Source of the DNA: Heliopora coerulea
Taxonomy: Eukaryota > Cnidaria > Anthozoa > Scleralcyonacea > Helioporidae
Assembly: GCA_030142905.1 (NCBI GenBank)
Contig: JASJOG010000056.1
Span: 851,501 to 915,500 of the forward strand
Reading direction: 5' to 3'
Length of the DNA: 64,000 nt
Shown: positions 30,001 through 35,859 of the stretch, one piece after another
Layout: each line of letters begins with the position of its first letter
How positions within the stretch are numbered: position 1 is the first letter of the stretch
The notes under the pieces: model-generated
Database searches by the model: none
Seen by the model: the letters and a program-made list of their open reading frames with translations, nothing else
Told to the model about the DNA's origin: nothing
Translations under genes and position numbers: made by a program

Positions 30001-33000
30001 TAGCTTTGCACGTATGATCCGCTAGTCAATCCACTCGATTGCATGTGTCAGGAGGCTACAAATCGCTGCAAATCTCGCCCGTATAAACATCCCTTAATAC
30101 CGTGCAAAAACATACAGAAAGTTTCAAATCTCGATTATCACTAATCGCCGTTTGAGCAACCTAGCATTGCAAAACACAAAAATTCGTGAGACACCGCAGA
30201 AAGTTCGTCCTACTCTGATAATTTTCCACACCACTGAAAAAGATCTGACGTTTTAACAAGGAGAAAGTTTCGAATTAAAAAAAAAATTCACTTTTTCTCT
30301 ATAAAAGGCCTAACTATCGTGCAAATATATCTTAATTATTGCATGTGCTCTTATTTTTTTCCCACCGTAACAGGCCTGCAAGTGTGCCTTACGCAAATTA
30401 GGTCCTCTGATGGGATCAGATGCTGTCAGTGAAATGTTCCAAAAACATCTCATAGAGAATGCAAATCTCCATTATGGCGAATTTATAAAAGATTTATCAA
30501 GACTTGTTGTAAGTACAATGAGTAGCAGATCTTGCTTTTTTGGGTGACAAGCGACTGGCTTACGTGAAAACCAGATAAAAGTATAGCGAATTATTCTTGA
30601 TACCCGTAGGTGTACTTTCTACAATTGCTGCAGTTGGACGTCCACTATATTGTCTTTAAAATGTTCACAGAGCTTACCTTGGTTTAAATTTAAATTTAAA
30701 TGAATTAATCGCAGCGTCAGTTACATTCCAACTCATATGCCAGCCTATTGGAATCAATTCTTTGGTATAACATGTTGATGTAGACCCAATGCACGGAGAC
30801 GAGCTTCTAATTTGAACGTTTTGAGGAGCTGTGCAAGACCAACTTTTCGAAATAAGTAGGGAAGAATCCAGAGGAAAGATGACGAAAGAGGTTGAATTTC
30901 CTTTAATGGTGACTGATCTTCCTTGAATAGTTGTCCAGCATGCATCTGCACAACTTGTGATATTGTAGATACTTGGTAAATGATCCTTCTCCCTCTTTTT
31001 ACACCATTACGTTGACTTGGGCAAGATGTTGATTCGGCTAGCGTGTTGTCAGCTTTTTGGTCCTGTAACGGTCTTTTTTTTTTCCACATGCAATAGATTT
31101 CTGATTTTAGTGATAAAGTTGACTTCTATATTATGGGTTGCGTGTCGTTTTTCAAGAGCAGCTGGTCCGAGGTTCAATGTAACGCTGCAATATTTTTGGG
31201 TAAGTCTATTTGCTTTATACGATTGTTTATTAATTATTTTCTAGTAAAAACTTAAACTGAACAAAAACCTGAAAAGTGATACGTCATTGATTGACAAAAA
31301 CAAGAGGAAGAGTATTTATGACATTGCTCTGGTATAAAAGCATGATGGTCTTCGTTCGTGTTTTTTATTAACTTCTAATGAAGAATAAAACTGAAAGCGG
31401 CTGCTTGAGAAAGCAGTTCATGATTGAACAAAAAACATGAAAAATCTTCATTTAAACAAAAGAATGAAAACTTCGAGTTTGGTTTTATCAAGTGAAACCT
31501 TTTCCATGGAAGCCGTGACGTAAAATATTTTTAAATTCTTTCATAAAAAAATTAGACCAACAGTGGAAATTATTAGTAGCCGGTTTCCTACTCTTAATAA
31601 ACAGGCTACAACTACCAGACTATTTTGCGATACTTTCCTCTTCATGCAAATGTTCAGTTCCTAAAACGAACGGAATGACGACTCCTCAGATTGTAGCATA
31701 AAAAAGAAGATTTCGAAAAGCATTCTTATTGTTGTTATCTGTGAAATTTGTTCGACCGTGAACTGGTCATTACTTCCAAATTGCTTCCCAAACTATGCGA
31801 TTTGCTAGTGAAATTATCGTCACCCATTTTTCTCGCTAAAACGCTCTCCAAAAAACCTCTTTGATGCCTGCCCTTTTCGCAAGGATTTTGTGAACTGCAG
31901 ATTTAGTTCAATTTTGACTTCAAAATTTTAAGAACGCACCAAGGCTATTTAGACAACAAAGAAAGACAAGTTAATGTGATACATTAATGGCATTAAAATA
32001 ATGCTTTACGCCCTTCCTAAATTTATGGTACATGGAATATGCCAAAATACGTTTACTTTTTTCCCTAGGCTTTCTTCTAGGTAATCTTCCTGAACATAAA
32101 CGTTTAACAATTTCAAAAGAATATGTATGCGGAGGTAAGCATTAAGAAACGGGAGTGACGTGTTTTCTGAAATATGTTTCTCTTGCAAAAAACAGTAGTA
32201 CCCAGGGCACGCAGGGGGGTTAAATAGAGGTTACTCGCCCTCCTGCCTTAGCTATTTTCCTGCTTCCATATGGTTTTTTCACATTTGAGACATGAAGTGA
32301 CGAGGTGTAGTTAACGTAATCAATGTAAGATGATGAGAGTATAGATCAATCACGCACAAAAGGTGGACAATTGATTCCTTATGACATTTCAAATAGTATC
32401 GAAAATTATATAGGAAAATCCCACCATTTTGAAGAGTGCGTGCATATCTTAACAAGAATGTCAAAGCCCAGCATAATTCGCGGAACAGAACCATTGAGCA
32501 AGGATGGCTCTGTTATGCTGGGTTTTGATATTCTTTGTTAAGATCACGTTACCTGCCTGGCTCATGGAGGCGGAACAGGTGCGACTTGTGCGACCTTGGT
32601 CGCACCAGTAATTTCCGTAATGTCGAAAAATAATCTGAAAGCGGTGTATGTCATAACCATTATATATTATTTTAGACTCGCCCCTGGTAATAGCAATAAA
32701 ACTAACTCATTGACATGAGAGTATGCAATATCCCATGGAAGAAAATTAGAATCTCTCGCTCTTTAAAAACTACTCTCAGCACATGTAGAAAACGCGCCAA
32801 CCAAAGAAATTCAAGGAAAAGTGTGGAACTTGTAAGGCGAATTTCCGGTACACTCTCCCCAGCTCCTCTGGACGCTAGGTTTCCCTTTGGGTCACTTGCC
32901 AGACAAACTTCCCATGCCGTTAGGTCGCACCAATAGTCAAATTCTTCCGCCTCTACTGTGGTTCATCCAATGCTACCATTCTAAAGTGTGCATAGTTTGC

Positions 33001-33509
33001 AGGTAAGCGTGGTTAGGTTGAGCTTATTTTTCACATTTTCCTCGAACCACTTAATGCTTTCAGGTTTGTATATCAAATCAAGTCTCCTAAAAAATTGTCT
33101 ACTAGACTAGGCTGAGGTTTCATGTGATGTTGGTCATGGAAGGTCTGTTGCAGGGAGAGATGGTGGTCTTACCTGGGATAGTGATGTGGAACTCACTGTT
33201 CTAAAAAATTTTTGTGGAGCTGAGTGATAATTGTTTGGACATGACTAGTAAATGATGGCAGCTAGTGTTCACAGAATGGAGATGAGTATACAGTTCAAAA
33301 AGATTTCATGTTTCAACCTTTCAGTCTCGCAAATGGCATTGTTATGTTAGTACAGCTTGTTTGGCTAGACTTCCATCAATTTAGAGCTGTTGTATTTGGT
33401 GTCAGTATTTTTATCTCTCTTTATAGCTCTCATCACCTTACTCAAAGATCCTTCAGCCCATGTGAGGTGTAAGGCAGCCGAAGCTATGAGCTTGCTCTAT
33501 GATTATTGA
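49..33509 (+). CDS. MROH1: MROH1, maestro heat-like repeat protein 1 (3' part, 27-28 exons)
   Basis: The joined exons give about 1116 codons that follow animal MROH1 from its middle to the C-terminus; the gene starts upstream of the window. MROH1 is a large protein of HEAT-type alpha-helical repeats, acting as a scaffold; work in Dictyostelium and mammals links it to lysosomes. Segments that stand out are LGLMKAISPNIHSD, SSAYDNQRVVVTAFFSE, ELTLEAMAGLSKILAVVDES, FFKSSWSEVQCNAAIFLG and LLKDPSAHVRCKAAEAM. Every exon listed below has AG before it and GT after it, and neighbouring phases agree, so it looks functional. No membrane segment or catalytic motif is seen. The introns host most of the transposons in the first half of the window. 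The next gene, BOLA3, is on the other strand and converges on it. The weakest part of the model is the candidate exon at 5765-5858. Confidence 0.93.
90..795. other. MROH1 intron, nothing recognised
   Basis: I see no gene, tRNA-like box or inverted repeat here; short open frames are not supported. Confidence 0.5.
796..934 (+). CDS. MROH1: MROH1 exon b
   Basis: Reads MAGHPLAGKERG then VLGLMKAISPNIHSD and DTVIPKLMQYL, matching the MROH1 stretch around 'HPNIHPLLGQHWETTVPLLLGYL'. Acceptor cattcatag, donor ttag|gtgggc. It enters in phase 0 and leaves in phase 1. Confidence 0.9.
1395..1451. repeat. Inverted repeat (hairpin) in MROH1 intron
   Basis: gtttaagcgata is repeated as its complement tatcgcttaaac about 35 bases on, with a GC-rich loop holding gggcttcgccc. 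Confidence 0.6.
1642..1700 (+). CDS. MROH1: MROH1 exon c
   Basis: Reads ENVEDEGKWDQKSWENLLLK; the first codon is completed by the last base of the previous exon. Donor gtaagt is a consensus match. It corresponds to human 'EETLPQEEWEEKLL'. Confidence 0.88.
1863..1940. repeat. Short tactg repeat
   Basis: Imperfect tandem tactg/catactg units followed by gagttggactggact. Confidence 0.6.
1990..2880. mobile_element. hAT-like fold-back DNA element, 891 bp
   Basis: The ends are a roughly 100-base inverted repeat (cactgacctctgtaatatac at the left, its complement at 2861-2880), with a second shared block around gatggcgtcattagaggtc. The flanks are actataat (1982-1989) and actgtaat (2881-2888), an 8-bp target duplication with one mismatch, as for hAT elements. 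No transposase is readable. Confidence 0.8.
3157..3264 (+). CDS. MROH1: MROH1 exon d
   Basis: Reads LFSKTLDEVDDEDWNVAVG then GAQIPLYNNQSDDK, 36 codons, phase 0 at both ends. Acceptor atgtatgtag, donor gttaga. Confidence 0.9.
3297..3392. repeat. Imperfect taccttacc / ctcacctca repeat
   Basis: Pyrimidine-rich tandem variants of cttacc and ctcacctca just after a MROH1 exon. Confidence 0.6.
3480..3599 (+). CDS. MROH1: MROH1 exon e
   Basis: Reads NFLYKCLGIVLKAVTKKD and on to SSTKHSDTQEKE, 40 codons, phase 0 at both ends. It matches human 'NFLYKCIGTTLGAASSKE'. Confidence 0.92.
3600..4278. other. MROH1 intron with MITE-like sequence
   Basis: Around 3790-3960 there is gcatacggttcttcatcctgatg and later cgccaagcgtagaatcgtatg, a pattern echoed near 26430-26560, 30000 and 52360-52500. 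This suggests a dispersed non-autonomous element with no clear ends. Confidence 0.35.
4279..4401 (+). CDS. MROH1: MROH1 exon f
   Basis: Reads GCAMAFGFCASRNFDTVLSK then KSSGFLGLMK, 41 codons, phase 0. It corresponds to human 'GLACCFGICAISHLDDTLAQL'. Acceptor ttcttgtag, donor gtctgt. Confidence 0.92.
4612..4874. mobile_element. Fold-back element, 263 bp
   Basis: Two arms of about 110 bases are inverted copies: ggtaaaaagttcaaag at the left and its complement at the right end, with cgtttctttctctgacgaagg and its complement nearer the middle. The loop is about 40 bases. Confidence 0.8.
5066..5148 (+). CDS. MROH1: MROH1 exon g
   Basis: Reads DRSSGDVEKVKSTVMWCFGY and ends VVFYGPP plus two bases (phase 2). 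It matches human 'DRSENEVEKVKSALILCYGH'. Acceptor aatctccag, donor gtatag. Confidence 0.92.
5189..5565. mobile_element. MITE with ccgtaaaatccc terminal inverted repeats
   Basis: ccgtaaaatccc at 5189-5200 and gggattttacgg at 5554-5565. Both ends carry variants of gggcttataac(c/t)ggg. No coding region. Confidence 0.7.
5765..5858 (+). CDS. MROH1: MROH1 candidate exon h
   Basis: An exon entering in phase 2 and leaving in phase 0 is required between 5148 and 6883. This 94-base stretch fits that rule and reads 31 residues including TLRNCPSF and SSLGEIST, which line up with human 'ILRNICQHF...'. The splice sites are weak (acceptor ggaaag, donor gtcaaa), and a start at 5756 is also possible. Confidence 0.45.
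6265..6630. mobile_element. hAT-like MITE, copy 1 (366 bp)
   Basis: Terminal inverted repeats cattgaactctaaaaagact and its near complement at 6611-6630. The flanks gtgctaac and gtgccaac form an 8-bp duplication with one mismatch. A second copy of the same length is at 9968-10333. Confidence 0.85.
6883..7008 (+). CDS. MROH1: MROH1 exon i
   Basis: Reads DIGVKQSLIHCVDLIAKAC then FSKRNELLKHMM, 42 codons, phase 0. Acceptor gttgcttttcag is a good match; donor gtaggt. A trinucleotide repeat begins about 75 bases downstream. Confidence 0.9.
7080..7460. repeat. (CAT)n / (CAC)n microsatellite
   Basis: About 380 bases of catcatcac-type trinucleotides. The Met-rich reverse frame through it is an artefact. 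Confidence 0.95.
7893..8283. mobile_element. MITE-like element with internal palindrome
   Basis: Left end gtaataccatgacatgag and right end gtcatcatggtattat are complementary, and taataccatgatgac occurs again inside near 8031. Within it, gtgattaaatgtcccc and its complement enclose aggtttggggg. Confidence 0.55.
8442..8521 (+). CDS. MROH1: MROH1 exon j
   Basis: Reads KYIDSEPVSTIST and ends SMQL plus two bases. The acceptor follows a T-rich tract (ttaaatttcag). The donor gtatcc was chosen because it leaves phase 2, which the next exon needs. Confidence 0.82.
8522..9967. other. MROH1 intron with diverged repeats
   Basis: Segments near 8990-9050 and 9656-9720 are inverted relatives (aagatgttatttttcgga), and variants of ctccttgaatactc occur near 8800 and 9370. 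This is probably an old mobile element. The two overlapping 75-93 codon frames near 8983-9264 have no recognisable product. Confidence 0.4.
9968..10333. mobile_element. hAT-like MITE, copy 2 (366 bp)
   Basis: Same element as 6265-6630, same orientation and length. The flanks ggctaacg and ggctcacg form an 8-bp duplication with one mismatch. Confidence 0.85.
10516..10636 (+). CDS. MROH1: MROH1 exon k
   Basis: Reads KLDPKLSEEDVTNLLISFGK and ends KADELSRQ in phase 0 with donor gtatgt. It corresponds to human 'SVEPALDEQARADVIHGCLHS'. Confidence 0.87.
10637..11555. other. MROH1 intron, repeat-like
   Basis: Around 11170-11330 the run acaaccagcctacaattt resembles 8868-8890, and both are followed by a tatttcgactttat-type end, suggesting shared mobile DNA. 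Nothing else recognised. Confidence 0.4.
11560..11751. repeat. TATG microsatellite grading into a 12-mer tandem repeat
   Basis: atgtatgtatgt is followed by about ten units of gggcgcac(g/a)(a/t)at. All three forward frames stay open only because the repeat is stop-free. Confidence 0.93.
11752..13166 (+). mobile_element. Decayed Tc1/mariner transposon
   Basis: Terminal inverted repeats cagggggtgttcaaaaaaag at the left and the complement of cagggagtgagcaaaaaaag at the right. TA follows the right end; the left TA is lost. The element sits inside TATG-type simple repeat. Confidence 0.82.
12360..12827 (+). pseudogene. Tc1-like transposase remnant
   Basis: The reading shows an HTH part (TKYQLADKLEAQTGVKFSVK, then TINHLLKEREF) and the C-terminal block NPIENLWAELD followed by a stop, then QKLENENELFAVIKNGLQSI and LIESMPRLCKAVIK. 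The expected stretch with the first two catalytic aspartates between these blocks is missing, and there are frame breaks, so it is inactive. Confidence 0.8.
13167..13525. repeat. TATG/TG-rich microsatellite blocks
   Basis: tatgtatgtgcg and gtgtgtctgtgtg to about 13275, and tatatgtatgta-type repeat at about 13455-13525. They continue the repeat seen left of the Tc1 element. Confidence 0.85.
13637..13753 (+). CDS. MROH1: MROH1 exon l
   Basis: Reads GEKVNPSKLLDAALENMNEL and ends PLTLENLLK, 39 codons, phase 0. Acceptor actttag, donor gttagt. Confidence 0.9.
13754..14450. other. MROH1 intron with a short 20-mer tandem repeat
   Basis: At about 14030-14105, four variants of ggtccttgccatcccaaaca follow each other. 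The rest holds nothing I recognise. Confidence 0.6.
14452..14527 (-). repeat. tRNA-derived SINE-like sequence
   Basis: On the minus strand, tagtgtagtgg (A-box-like) and ggattcgaatcc (B-box-like) are spaced as in a tRNA, but the acceptor stem does not close. Confidence 0.55.
14530..15018. other. MROH1 intron, open frame of unknown meaning
   Basis: A 114-codon frame at 14545-14889 is present but resembles nothing and has a low-complexity lysine-rich end; I do not call it a gene. Confidence 0.4.
15023..17027. mobile_element. TTAA-flanked DNA transposon (Kolobok/Mutator-like), 2005 bp
   Basis: Perfect terminal inverted repeats ggtggtcttacacacaa at 15023 and its complement ending 17027, each flanked by TTAA (15019-15022 and 17028-17031). 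TTAA duplication with a GG start suits the Kolobok superfamily better than piggyBac, whose ends begin CCC. The only coding content is the broken transposase below. Confidence 0.88.
15707..16643 (-). pseudogene. Mutator-like (Kolobok-type) transposase, deleted and interrupted
   Basis: Three open pieces on the minus strand. The first has GQFRGFDTCSHSTKEGVPKV. The second has LIDKLQKYYGTKIRRYSGN and DDPNSWCHFKQDK. The third has LDGKTQNQSEALNGIIWNRL and VFIGVDVLQLGVYDAVAHL. These blocks are typical of the animal 'Mutator-like transposase' domain family. A frame change near 16315 coincides with loss of the middle of the protein, and a TAG at 15988-15986 splits pieces two and three, which are otherwise in one frame. 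It cannot encode an active enzyme. Confidence 0.85.
17300..17413 (+). CDS. MROH1: MROH1 exon m
   Basis: Reads CLNNPWLAHEKEDTRQRALK and ends SLPCPE, 38 codons, phase 0. The 'PW(hydrophobic)...E...R.RAL' pattern matches MROH1 'SPWIKSPRGHERARAL'. Donor gtaaaa. Confidence 0.9.
18010..18139 (+). CDS. MROH1: MROH1 exon n
   Basis: Reads DSFYVLGSVLSFFVPRCTDP then DIRQNALTAIHTTLRIASKF. It matches human 'LLIGLFSPRCADLWPATRQEAVDCVYSLL'. Acceptor ttcacttag, donor gtacgt, leaves phase 1. Confidence 0.92.
18837..18949 (+). CDS. MROH1: MROH1 exon o
   Basis: Reads DTTEGDSDTLVKAFDNLKKR and ends NVLFGVANDLAK, phase 0 at the end. Acceptor taacttag, donor gtatgc. A (TACTGT)n block starts about 30 bases downstream. 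Confidence 0.88.
18975..19552. repeat. (TACTGT)n imperfect microsatellite
   Basis: About 580 bases of tactgt, cactgt and ttgctg hexamers. Several frames stay open through it on both strands, none a real gene. Confidence 0.93.
19768..20036 (+). mobile_element. tRNA-derived SINE
   Basis: Head with tggcacagtggtagtgc (A box) and gggttcgattccgg (B box), followed by a body with gttttctccgggtactccgg, a motif I have seen in other invertebrate SINEs. The 3' end leads straight into tactgttactg repeats. Confidence 0.75.
20037..20660. repeat. TACTGT repeat then GGT/GAT-rich microsatellite
   Basis: tactgttactg units and relatives to about 20460, then gatggtgg and ggtggtggt runs to about 20660. Confidence 0.9.
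20786..20938 (+). CDS. MROH1: MROH1 exon p
   Basis: Reads ILSKKTPGDQLTFLIRGLME and on to VVLNSVLRIRGAELGGE, 51 codons, phase 0. It matches human 'IIAKRLPPDQLISLLLTMFEALGD'. Donor gtgaga. Confidence 0.92.
21547..21701 (+). CDS. MROH1: MROH1 exon q
   Basis: Reads IPSLVSSIHLKLPSITHVKT and ends LLKTLLDFPLPMD plus two bases. It matches human 'VSSLLGSPLPLDS'. Acceptor tttctag, donor gtaagt. Confidence 0.92.
22012..22174 (+). CDS. MROH1: MROH1 exon r
   Basis: Reads DTVDIWKTLGGEPSLVPEVL and ends TRIATVLAMS, leaving phase 0. It matches the human region 'MLWRALAVEPRLAAQVLGLLLEK'. Donor gtaagt. Confidence 0.92.
22175..23638. other. MROH1 intron with a SINE head and a palindrome
   Basis: On the minus strand near 22800-22705, ggggcagctagc and gtgggttcgattccctg look like A and B boxes of a tRNA-derived SINE. 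At 22550-22573 gatataaacgta and its complement form a palindrome inside a longer tttccatg...catggaaa inverted repeat. No gene seen in the rest. Confidence 0.55.
23639..23820 (+). CDS. MROH1: MROH1 exon s
   Basis: Reads VTFAFHEIFWSEEVTELVSQ then FPRLFACILIRVGTCVDL and a lysine-rich linker. It matches human 'YPQLFVVLLLRVSCTVGVQL'. Acceptor ggtttag, donor gtaaaa, leaves phase 2. Confidence 0.93.
23895..24112. repeat. Direct repeat, about 68 bases twice, period 150
   Basis: tttacactcgcgattttgcg at 23895 and tttacacttgcgattttgtg at 24045 begin similar stretches ending gagagcgtt. The same opening occurs near 29935. Confidence 0.7.
24375..24740. repeat. Long polypurine (GA) tract
   Basis: About 365 bases almost wholly G and A, including repeated aaggggaaggggaagg. 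Long purine tracts of this kind can adopt triplex forms. Confidence 0.9.
24930..25067 (+). CDS. MROH1: MROH1 exon t
   Basis: Reads SALATMKIFLIRSQSLELSE then TEGTWSLFEECETFPEAVCS, leaving phase 2. It matches human 'SSAVDTLRSMLLRSGSEDVV...EGGWELL'. Donor gtactc. Confidence 0.92.
25068..25662. other. MROH1 intron, nothing recognised
   Basis: Unique-looking AT-rich intron sequence without tRNA-like boxes or clear inverted repeats. Confidence 0.5.
25663..25777 (+). CDS. MROH1: MROH1 exon u
   Basis: Reads GICKTQPQHVRELINTLTPV then SSAYDNQRVVVTAFFSE. The last part is nearly identical to human 'SSAYENQRVTTTAFLAE', one of the clearest MROH1 anchors in the window. Donor gtaaac. Confidence 0.95.
25778..26819. 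other. MROH1 intron with MITE-like sequence
   Basis: The part at about 26415-26570 (gtgcgatttttgtcatcctga ... ttgcatacaccaggatgacattc) is an inverted pair resembling other dispersed copies in this window. Confidence 0.4.
26820..26966 (+). CDS. MROH1: MROH1 exon v
   Basis: Reads LINCQCGGELELVDMIVANM then VRKYCIRGLGNVGSAHETL, 49 codons, phase 0. It matches human 'VRRLVLRGLANLASG'. Acceptor gttgcag, donor gtaagt. Confidence 0.94.
27376..27421. repeat. 22-bp tandem duplication
   Basis: gcctcaatgtctttttgtccac occurs twice in a row. Confidence 0.85.
27588..27697. repeat. 55-bp tandem duplication
   Basis: Two nearly identical copies starting tgacgaaaatagtgc at 27588 and 27643, about 150 bases before a MROH1 exon. 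Confidence 0.9.
27849..28037 (+). CDS. MROH1: MROH1 exon w
   Basis: Reads STTILSAMMTGMDDRDDPEN then ELTLEAMAGLSKILAVVDES and ICLRIRPCFEK, 63 codons, phase 0. It matches human 'LLTAMIGGLDDGDNPHSPVALEAMLGLARLV'. Donor gtaaat. Confidence 0.95.
28660..29010 (+). mobile_element. SINE dimer (tRNA-derived) ending at a splice acceptor
   Basis: A tRNA-like B box (gggttcgaatccc) opens a first tail (28674-28766). A fuller unit with tagctcaatggttagagc and the same tail (28919-29010) follows. Both tails end gctacca catttaactacatta. The same family makes the inverted pair at 57191-57654. Confidence 0.75.
29026..29178 (+). CDS. MROH1: MROH1 exon x
   Basis: Reads EKPAVRAEAFTLFGNLSRFG and ends LIHMNEEPEVTK, 51 codons, phase 0. 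The acceptor (ttgtttactag) sits about 15 bases after the end of a SINE-derived repeat. Confidence 0.94.
30374..30508 (+). CDS. MROH1: MROH1 exon y
   Basis: Reads ACKCALRKLGPLMGSDAVSE then MFQKHLIENANLHYGEFIKD, 45 codons, phase 0. It matches human 'ACRFALRMCGPNL...FQKHLQEGRALHFGEFLN'. Donor gtaagt. Confidence 0.95.
31097..31199 (+). CDS. MROH1: MROH1 exon z
   Basis: Reads ISDFSDKVDFYIMGCVSFFK then SSWSEVQCNAAIFLG. It matches human 'LFYFKSSWENVRAAAPLFTG'. The acceptor caatag after a long T tract was chosen because the next AG (tttag) would begin with an in-frame stop. Leaves phase 1. Confidence 0.92.
31200..32068. other. MROH1 intron, nothing recognised
   Basis: No coding, RNA-like or repeat signal that I can support. 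Confidence 0.5.
32069..32134 (+). CDS. MROH1: MROH1 exon aa
   Basis: A 66-base exon reading FLLGNLPEHKRLTISKEYVC, with acceptor ttttccctag and donor gtaagc. It joins both neighbours in phase 1 and supplies the 'GFL' that follows the previous exon in other animals. Confidence 0.92.
32449..32546. repeat. 98-bp palindromic hairpin in MROH1 intron
   Basis: tcttaacaagaatgtcaaagcccagcat and its near complement at the right flank a short loop around ggttctgtt/ggctctgt. Confidence 0.75.
33427..33509 (+). CDS. MROH1: MROH1 last coding exon
   Basis: Reads LITLLKDPSAHVRCKAAEAM then SLLYDY and TGA at 33507-33509. It matches the end of human MROH1 'ILLKDPAPEVRTRAAEALGRL'. Acceptor tctctttatag. Confidence 0.95.
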
Positions 33510-33549
33510 CTTAAATTAATCGTCCAGGGTGCCACCTGTCGAATTTGAA

Positions 33550-33555
33550 AATAAA
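33550..33555 (+). promoter_or_regulatory. MROH1 polyadenylation signal
   Basis: AATAAA 41 bases after the MROH1 stop codon. It is the first canonical signal downstream and would give a very short 3' UTR. Confidence 0.6.
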
Positions 33556-34303
33556 CGTAGCTGTGATATCTATTGCATACACTTGTTCTCCGACCTTCCT
33601 TAAAACGGACTCCGTGAATTAATATTTAAGGTATTTAAGGTGAAAACTTGTGAAAAGTTTCCAACCGCTAGTTCCTCGAACTTATAACTCTCCAATTAGG
33701 TTTTCCATTAAATGGTGCGAATTATCAAATCTACGTACAACTTTTAATTAAGTCAGAGGTGGCCAAATCGCGTGTCTTATTTTTAATGCTACGGTTCGCG
33801 GAACTGTATCGTTGGAAAGTCAGAAAAACTATACTTGACAACTATTGTGATTTGCCTGTGGAAATATTTTTAATTGCCTTAACTGCATGTCGTTTTTACT
33901 AGCGAACATTTCATTCATGAAGTAAACTTGTCTCGTAGTTATAAAGAAAATGTATATATGTAAAAGATGTGTGTCTTGTAGCTGTTTACCTTAGCTTTAC
34001 TCCTTTGCTTTGCAAGTTTGGCCACCCCTAAACTAATTCACTTAAAATTTCTAATATAAATAAAATAAAGCGAGTTATAACGATAAACCGTAAATTACGG
34101 TAAAATATGCAGTGATTGTGACACTTCCACAAGCATCATTTTGTTCACGCATTTATTCTCGAGTCTGCCCTGACATCATCATGGTTGTAAACAGACATTT
34201 ACATGAAAGTTAAGTCAGTGTCCTGTATCACGGTGAGAGAATAAGCAGTTTAAAGCTTAATTCACGAGCATTTTGAGTTACTATCGCTGGCTGGCGTTAT
34301 TAT
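33556..34303. other. MROH1-BOLA3 spacer, nothing recognised
   Basis: Sequence between the convergent genes, without coding signal. Confidence 0.5.
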
Positions 34304-34805
34304 CACCAACCCCCATATAACTGGACTGCGGGGCCAGGCGAAAAGTGTCCCTAAAATGATGGCATCAACCAGGTGAAATTTGCAGCATAATAGACTCCGT
34401 TTACCCAAGATCTGTAACTGAATAATAACTGGGGCGACGGCAGGTTGTGAAAGTTTTTCAAGCTGAATACCTAAAGCTGATTATTAGTCAATTAAAACCT
34501 TAGGTTGGGCCTATTATGGAACTCCCGTGTCAAGAACAATTTTTGACACTATTTGACAAGTTTTTTAATGAGAACTAACGAATTTGAAATTTACTTTCTT
34601 GACTTTCCCCATTTGGCTATCTCTCGAATCTCGGTGTTGGCACTTCTTGGATAATCTACCGTTGAAATCCAAGGCGCATGCTCACAACCCTTCAAGCGAT
34701 CAAAAAAGTTGATTGCGCGATAAGAATAATTAGCGTAAACTGACGTTGAAGACACTTAACTCAAAGACGTCGAGCATCCACAGTCCACTTACATATAGGT
34801 CAGTG
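34304..34805. mobile_element. hAT-like MITE, 502 bp
   Basis: Ends caccaacccccatataactgg and the complement of cactgacctatatgtaagtgg. The flanks gttattat and gttattac are an 8-bp duplication with one mismatch. It shares ctggactgcggg and aaaatgatggc with the element at 1990-2880. Confidence 0.72.
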
Positions 34806-35649
34806 GTTATTACGTCTGCTAAATACAAGGATACTTTGCGGCATTTTCATATATTCAGTTAGAAATACTTTTGGAGTTACATGCTTTCGCGTGGACTAAT
34901 TGTTGTGCGTGTTCACGAAGGCAGGTCCTCCAGGTTAGTGTCGCCTTGAGGAAGGCTAATGGTGAGTGACTGACATTTCGACGGCCTCAAAGGCGGTGAT
35001 CTTCAAAATCGATCTCATTCAACTCTGAAGATGACCACTGGCCAGGCAGTTGAAACGTCATGCAGTCACCATCAGTCTTTCTGAAGACTACACTAAATTG
35101 AACGATTTACCTTCACCAACACGCCCTGATTCTCCCTGAGTTCAAAGCATTTACTTTAGTAGATGTGGTCATAAACTACCCGTCCGTTTATACTTGACCG
35201 GCTGATGGCGAACGTCACGATATCTCAAGGGATTTAAATTATTCAGTATCTTTGTTTGGACGAAAAATTCCATAGAAATATTAATATAAATGCCGTCGAT
35301 AATTCAAAAACGCCTGTCAGTAAGGCCTGGTTTAGTTTGTAGCTATATTTCAGCATTCAGTGACTGTTGTAGAAGTCTGCTTCACCATTAGTCGTCGTCA
35401 GTAGCCGATAGAATTTAAAAAATTACAACTAAATGGAATCCAGTTCGTCCGATTGCCATCCGTGACTAGAGAACGCCTGCAGCTCACTCTGTAGAATAAT
35501 CAGCATGACAAGTTCGTTTTACAGGTATTAAATATTTTTCCACAATAGTCATATTTTTGCATTCACGGAATCTACTGTTCATCTTTTTGTCTTAAATTTT
35601 TATTATTGGCGGGTATAACCTTTTCAATTTACGTTTATCAAAATAAATA

Positions 35650-35655
35650 TTTATT
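35650..35655 (-). promoter_or_regulatory. BOLA3 polyadenylation signal
   Basis: AATAAA on the minus strand about 150 bases after the BOLA3 stop codon. Confidence 0.5.
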
Positions 35656-35802
35656 TTTAGATCTATCCTTAGCTATAAGGAAGCGTCTTTACATACTGTC
35701 TGGTATAAAATTTACTAATGTTGACAGCCAATAGTACTTTAAGACAAAATCCATTGCCCTTCTAACCGACGTTAAAACTGAAATACAAGACATTCTTCGG
35801 GG

Positions 35803-35859
35803 TTAAACTGTTGTTTGTATTGTTAATCCATGCATGTCCTTCACTTCATTCTCCAAAAT
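35803..35859 (-). CDS. BOLA3: BOLA3 exon 4 (last)
   Basis: Acceptor cttttcag; reads ILENEVKDMHGLTIQTTV then TAA at 35805-35803. It matches human 'LKEEIKEMHGLRIFTSV'. Confidence 0.94.
   Translation of the reverse strand: MLENEVKDMHGLTIQTTV

Noticed and set aside
32715..32936. 73-codon basic open frame in the last MROH1 introns
   Set aside because: It is not in a phase or position that fits MROH1, and resembles nothing known.
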